Assembly: GCA_045599645.1 (NCBI GenBank)
Contig: JAZRWI010000008.1
Coordinates: 1-64,000, forward strand
Reading direction: 5' to 3'
DNA length: 64,000 nucleotides
DNA from: RUG334 sp045599645
GTDB taxonomy: Bacteria; Muiribacteriota; Ozemobacteria; Ozemobacterales; Ozemobacteraceae
In this document: positions 60,286 through 64,000 of the stretch, one piece after another
How positions within the stretch are numbered: the first letter of the stretch is position 1
Layout: the number at the start of each line of letters is the position of its first letter
The notes under the pieces: model-generated
Database searches by the model: none
Told to the model about the DNA's origin: nothing
The model's input: only the letters and a program-made list of their open reading frames with translations
Translations under genes and position numbers: made by a program

Positions 60286-62352
60286 TTATGACAAACCCTT
60301 AGAGGTAACCTCTGTCATTAATTTTTCTGCCCAATAGCTGCCAGGAGTCATTCTATCAAGAAGCTCTTCTGCTTCACTTGTTTTGTCCATCTGGCAAAGA
60401 ATATGGCCATACCATCCGACTGCTTTACCGCATTTGAATTTATCTTTAAGGCATTCCTTAGCCAGCGTATAAGCGTCAGTGGTTCTGCCTTCACAATACG
60501 CAGCCATTGAATTAATAAGATTCATATAAGTCTTACATCTGCCTTCGCCCTGTATTTTCTGAAGCTGACGACTCCATTTAAGCATAGCCTGCTTTGCTTT
60601 CATCTGGCAGTCTAGTTCGGCCATGTCAGCCAGAGCTATAAGCTTAAGATACTGAGATTTGGCAGTAGCATAGGCTTTATTGAAATTAATATGTGCAAGA
60701 ACGTTATCACGCATACTAAGACTACATCTAGCAAGAACAAGAAGTGATGTTGCTGATTCATCCTGATTCAGTCTTTGTGCCCTTTCCGGTGAAATGGAAT
60801 TTACGAGCTTATAAGCAACCGGGAAGTCACCTTTTTCAGTTTTCAGAAATGCTTCGTAAATTTGACCAACTTCAAAATATTCTGTTCCATTGAACATCTG
60901 GGAAAAGCTTGCAAGATTTCTAGTCGCAGAATCATAATCTTCATTGCAGATCTGCGCAACAATCAAAGCAGACCAAAAATCCGGGAAACTTCTGAGATTT
61001 TCCACATTACCATACTTGCGGCCAGATGCTATGGCTTCTTCTAGCATGCCTCTATCAATGGCATCCCACATCTTAGCCTGCATAATCTTAGCATCAGTAA
61101 AGCTAAGACCACCTTCTACAACCTGGGATTCACTGACATTTCCCAATACCTTCAGACCTGTAAGTTCAGAAAGATTGTAGACAACCAATCTTCCTAACGG
61201 CATTATCAAAGCAGAGAGCATGCTGCAGAAAAGTCCGATAAGCATGTAAACAAATCTGGAAGCACCTTCCAAATGACTTTGGAATGAAAGAACAAATATG
61301 CCAAAGAAGAAACAGAACATCCAGATTCCCAGCAATTCATATGTAGCCGGGCGCATATTTACTTTGAGAAGCTTGAATAATGGGAAAATGAAAAACAGTG
61401 ACAAAGCAACCAGATGCATTGCAATAATAATCTTTGGCAGTATCCAGATACCGTCAAAGATGTAACAATAGTTGGTAAGCAATGCATTATAAACATCGTT
61501 TATGCAGCAGTTATGAGCAACAACCATTAAAGCCACGCCGACAAAAACAAAAGTTACAACGTGCCATGTAGTTGTTTTTTTGGTTAATGCATTAGCGCTC
61601 ATACCCAATGCCGTAAAAAGAAAAGCAAGATAAAACAATAGAATAGATCTGCTTAAAAACAATGGTAAATAGCTAATAAACAAAAACCATGGCTGTTTTT
61701 GCATGATTTCAAGGAAATTGCTTCTTGGATGCACATTGATATAGTGTTGACCAAGCAATTTGCAGGTATCATACGCCCTGCCAAAATCAGCTGAGAAGAA
61801 ATCGATTGCCAGGCACATACCTAATTCTTCAGTGGCATAGTTCCCAAAATCGCGTTCATATGCAATTAATTCTTCTGCACGGTTGGTCATGCCTAGCATG
61901 AGGTTAACCATTGCCAGTCGTATTCTTGCAGAACTGTTTTCAGGTAAAATCTTTACAGCTTTTCTAAAAGAGTCACCGGCCTCACCTAGGTTATTTTTTG
62001 CAAGAGCAATCTTTCCCATAAGGGTCAGAACTTCTGACTGGCCATTATTATTGAGCTTTTCAAGAGGGATTTCGCGCAAACGCTTGCCAGCAAGATCATA
62101 CATCCCAACCTTGGAAAGAATAACTGCTAATTTCAAAAGAGGCTGAACATTGCTTTTATTAGTCTGGTAAGCATCTTCATAAGCTTCTACGGCTTCATCA
62201 AAATTACCTTTTGCTATAGCCTTATCGCCCTTCTGAATAAAAAGCTGGGCCTTAATTGCATCTGTATCGTGTTCTTCGGTATCTGATTCCTGAGCAAAAG
62301 CACAGGTAATAATCATAGAAAAAATAAATAGAATCAACAGATACCGTTTCAT
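60286..62352 (-). CDS. TPR membrane protein upstream of the cyclase
   Basis: The 688-residue protein has a signal peptide (LLILFIFSMIITCAFA). TPR repeats at about 27-190 come next (GDKAIAKGNFDEAVEAYEDAYQ; AKNNLGEAGDSFRKAVKILPENSSARIRLAMV), then five or six membrane helices at about 225-400, and further TPR-like helices at 430-680 (ALVIAQICNEDYDSATRNLA). It probably exposes TPR surfaces on both membrane sides, or shifts N-terminal TPRs outside. A partner for the cyclase 14 bases downstream is plausible. Confidence 0.82.
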   Translation of the reverse strand: MKRYLLILFIFSMIITCAFAQESDTEEHDTDAIKAQLFIQKGDKAIAKGNFDEAVEAYEDAYQTNKSNVQPLLKLAVILSKVGMYDLAGKRLREIPLEKLNNNGQSEVLTLMGKIALAKNNLGEAGDSFRKAVKILPENSSARIRLAMVNLMLGMTNRAEELIAYERDFGNYATEELGMCLAIDFFSADFGRAYDTCKLLGQHYINVHPRSNFLEIMQKQPWFLFISYLPLFLSRSILLFYLAFLFTALGMSANALTKKTTTWHVVTFVFVGVALMVVAHNCCINDVYNALLTNYCYIFDGIWILPKIIIAMHLVALSLFFIFPLFKLLKVNMRPATYELLGIWMFCFFFGIFVLSFQSHLEGASRFVYMLIGLFCSMLSALIMPLGRLVVYNLSELTGLKVLGNVSESQVVEGGLSFTDAKIMQAKMWDAIDRGMLEEAIASGRKYGNVENLRSFPDFWSALIVAQICNEDYDSATRNLASFSQMFNGTEYFEVGQIYEAFLKTEKGDFPVAYKLVNSISPERAQRLNQDESATSLLVLARCSLSMRDNVLAHINFNKAYATAKSQYLKLIALADMAELDCQMKAKQAMLKWSRQLQKIQGEGRCKTYMNLINSMAAYCEGRTTDAYTLAKECLKDKFKCGKAVGWYGHILCQMDKTSEAEELLDRMTPGSYWAEKLMTEVTSKGLS

Positions 62353-62384
62353 AAATTCCCTTTTTTAAATTTACCTAATTTGAG

Positions 62385-62413
62385 AAGCCTCTCCCCGTTT
62401 TGGGGAAAGGCTT
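62385..62413. terminator. Hairpin after thrS, probable terminator
   Basis: Stem AAGCCTCTCCCC against GGGGAAAGGCTT (11 of 12 pairs, 5-base loop) lies between thrS and the TPR gene. No strong T run follows on the minus strand, so efficiency is doubtful. Confidence 0.45.
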
Positions 62414-62430
62414 GATTTTAGATTCTTATA

Positions 62431-64000
62431 TTAGTCGAGATTTTCTTTCTTCCATTCCTGGTCTTTAATGAAATCATCAAGCTTGATACCGGTGAGGTTT
62501 TCACCGTTTCTCATTCTTACAGTGATGGTTCCATCCTTGGCTTCATTTTCACCAAGAACAAGCATGAATGGAATCTTCTTGAGCTGGGCTTCGCGAATCT
62601 TCTTACCGATCTTTTCGTTTCTATCATCGATTTCAACGCGGATACCAAGCTTTCTCATATCAGCCACAACCTTCTTAGCATAGTCGATATGACATTCAGC
62701 GATTGGAAGAGCAATAGCCTGAATTGGAGCCAGCCACAGTGGGAAGGCACCAGCATAGTGTTCAGTAATTACGCCGAAGAAGCGTTCAAGAGAACCAAGG
62801 AGAGCTCTGTGAATCATGTATGGCTGATGCTTTTCGCCGTCAGAACCAACATAAGTCATATCAAAGCGCTGTGGGAGGTTCCAGTCGAACTGGATGGTAG
62901 TCATCTGCCATTCACGACCGATAGCGTCTCTAACCTTAAGGTCAATCTTTGGACCGTAAAAAGCTCCGCCGCCTTCATCAACTTCCCAATCAAGGCCAGA
63001 TTCAATAATTGCTCTCTTCAAGGATTCAGTAGCAATTTCCCAGCGCTTGTCTTCAACGCCAACAGCCTTTTCTGGTCTGGTAGCAAGATAAGCTTTAATC
63101 TTAGTAAATCCGAAAGCCTTCCAGAGCTTCAAGCTGAAATCAAGAATAGTCTTAACTTCGCTTTCAACCTGTTCTTCAGCACAGAAGATGTGGGCATCGT
63201 CCTGTGTGAAGCCTCTAACACGCATCAAGCCATGGAGAACGCCGCTCTTTTCGTATCTGTAAACAGTACCAAGTTCAGCCCATCTGAATGGAAGATCGCG
63301 GTAAGAACGCATCTGAGACTTATAAATCATGATATGGAATGGGCAGTTCATCGGCTTGATGAAATAGTTCTGACCATCGATATCCATTGGGTTATACATA
63401 GCATCCTTGTAGCACTTCAAATGGCCACTGGTTTCCCAAAGCCAACTCTGACCGATATGAGGTGTATAAAGAAGTTCGTAACCGTTTCTGTAATGCTGTT
63501 CTTTCCAGAAGGATTCGATAACGTGTCTTACTCTAGCTCCCATTGGGTGCCAGAAAACAAGACCTGGTCCAACATCTTCCTGAGTAGAGAAGAGGTCGAG
63601 TTCTTTGCCAAGCTTGCGGTGGTCGCGCTTCTTAGCTTCTTCAAGCTGAGTGAGATATTCTTTGAGGTCGTCTTTGTTAGCAAAGGCAGTGCCATAAATT
63701 CTCTGGAGCATTGGGCGCTTTTCATCGCCACGCCAGTATGCACCAGCTACGCTCAAAAGCTTGAAATACTTAACTGCGCCAGTATCCTGAACGTGAGGAC
63801 CGCGGCAGAGGTCAGTGAAGCTACCCTGTGTGAAGATAGTGATTGTAGCATCTGCTGGCAAATCTTCGATTAATTCAACCTTGAATGGCTGATTAGTTTC
63901 TTTGAACATCTTAAGAGCTTCGTCTCTGCTGAGTTCTTTGCGAACGAATGGGGACTTAGCCTTAATGATTTTGTCCATTTCTTTTTCTATTGAATCAAGA
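62431..64000 (-). CDS. thrS: Threonyl-tRNA synthetase (N-terminus outside window)
   Basis: The reading frame stays open to the window edge, so the gene starts beyond base 64000 and an internal ATG at 63978 is not its start. Visible are part of the editing domain (DLCRGPHV; AYWRGDEKRPMLQRIYGTAF), the class II core with zinc ligands in MNCPFH, TQDDAHIF and MIHRALLGSLERFFG, and the C-terminal anticodon-binding domain (LAPIQAIALPIAE). The enzyme charges tRNA-Thr. The visible 522 residues lack only the TGS region and the beginning of the editing domain of a roughly 640-residue protein. Confidence 0.97.
   Translation of the reverse strand, partial: LDSIEKEMDKIIKAKSPFVRKELSRDEALKMFKETNQPFKVELIEDLPADATITIFTQGSFTDLCRGPHVQDTGAVKYFKLLSVAGAYWRGDEKRPMLQRIYGTAFANKDDLKEYLTQLEEAKKRDHRKLGKELDLFSTQEDVGPGLVFWHPMGARVRHVIESFWKEQHYRNGYELLYTPHIGQSWLWETSGHLKCYKDAMYNPMDIDGQNYFIKPMNCPFHIMIYKSQMRSYRDLPFRWAELGTVYRYEKSGVLHGLMRVRGFTQDDAHIFCAEEQVESEVKTILDFSLKLWKAFGFTKIKAYLATRPEKAVGVEDKRWEIATESLKRAIIESGLDWEVDEGGGAFYGPKIDLKVRDAIGREWQMTTIQFDWNLPQRFDMTYVGSDGEKHQPYMIHRALLGSLERFFGVITEHYAGAFPLWLAPIQAIALPIAECHIDYAKKVVADMRKLGIRVEIDDRNEKIGKKIREAQLKKIPFMLVLGENEAKDGTITVRMRNGENLTGIKLDDFIKDQEWKKENLD

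Noticed and set aside
62689..63873. 394-residue open frame opposite thrS
   Set aside because: It is antisense to a highly conserved synthetase gene with all its motifs, and its translation shows no family features or ribosome-binding site.

Overview
The window reads as the chromosome of an AT-rich, anaerobic, two-membrane bacterium. Evidence for the lifestyle and envelope is the FeoAB ferrous-iron uptake system, a large activator/2-hydroxyacyl-CoA dehydratase-type protein, malic enzyme, lipoprotein signal peptides, PilT, type II-secretion-like pseudopilins and secretin-type STN domains. The mix of MoxR/DUF58/VWA genes, long HAMP-SpoIIE proteins, TPR/HEAT proteins, orphan TRAP/TAXI receptors and a Ycf46-like AAA protein resembles uncultured lineages such as Riflebacteria, Lentisphaerae or related groups. 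That placement is an inference; no rRNA gene is present to test it.

Layout, 1-20 kb. The left edge holds a short MITE-like inverted repeat and a divergently transcribed McrB-like AAA protein. A plus-strand run follows: membrane protein, CYTH protein, malic enzyme, and two overlapping genes for paralogous HAMP/SpoIIE-type proteins whose phosphatase motifs are degraded. Next come a minus-strand block (HEAT-repeat membrane protein, lipoprotein, serine acetyltransferase) and plus-strand operons for a small protein plus a Ycf46-like ATPase and for a LysM transglycosylase plus a secreted protein. RidA, tRNA-Val(UAC) and a PD-(D/E)XK transposase-family protein close this part.

20-31 kb. A feoA-feoB-dtxR operon is preceded by a promoter and three operator-like palindromes at an exact 19-bp period. 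It is followed by a cytidylate kinase-like protein, a PQQ-type propeller protein and a 1446-residue BadF/DUF2229 protein. After that lies a non-coding stretch with two 111-bp direct repeats and a decayed transposase-family tail.

31-64 kb is almost entirely minus strand. It holds envelope and sensory genes: a secreted zinc-ribbon protein, a TPR protein, a double-STN protein, an Sm-like/STI1-like protein, a DctP receptor, a cNMP/GAF sensor, and pilT. Upstream of pilT is a tightly packed set of coiled-coil membrane protein, MoxR, membrane protein, ABC ATPase, ABC permease, DUF58, BatA-type VWA and second VWA protein. Further on come a TAXI receptor-GspK-GspI-GspJ-lipoprotein operon, a repeat-rich intergenic region, an acidic secreted protein, a class III nucleotide cyclase, a TPR membrane protein and a partial thrS. 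The cyclase, the cNMP-binding sensor next to pilT and the pseudopilins suggest cyclic-nucleotide control of a pilus or secretion apparatus; this is a hypothesis.

Stretches over 300 bases without a gene are 20442-20788 (Feo control region; nothing seen in its first 230 bases), 30542-30907 (direct repeats, then featureless AT-rich DNA) and 56360-56783 (REP-like copy, short tandem tracts, terminator). No CRISPR array, rRNA operon, prophage or integrase was found.
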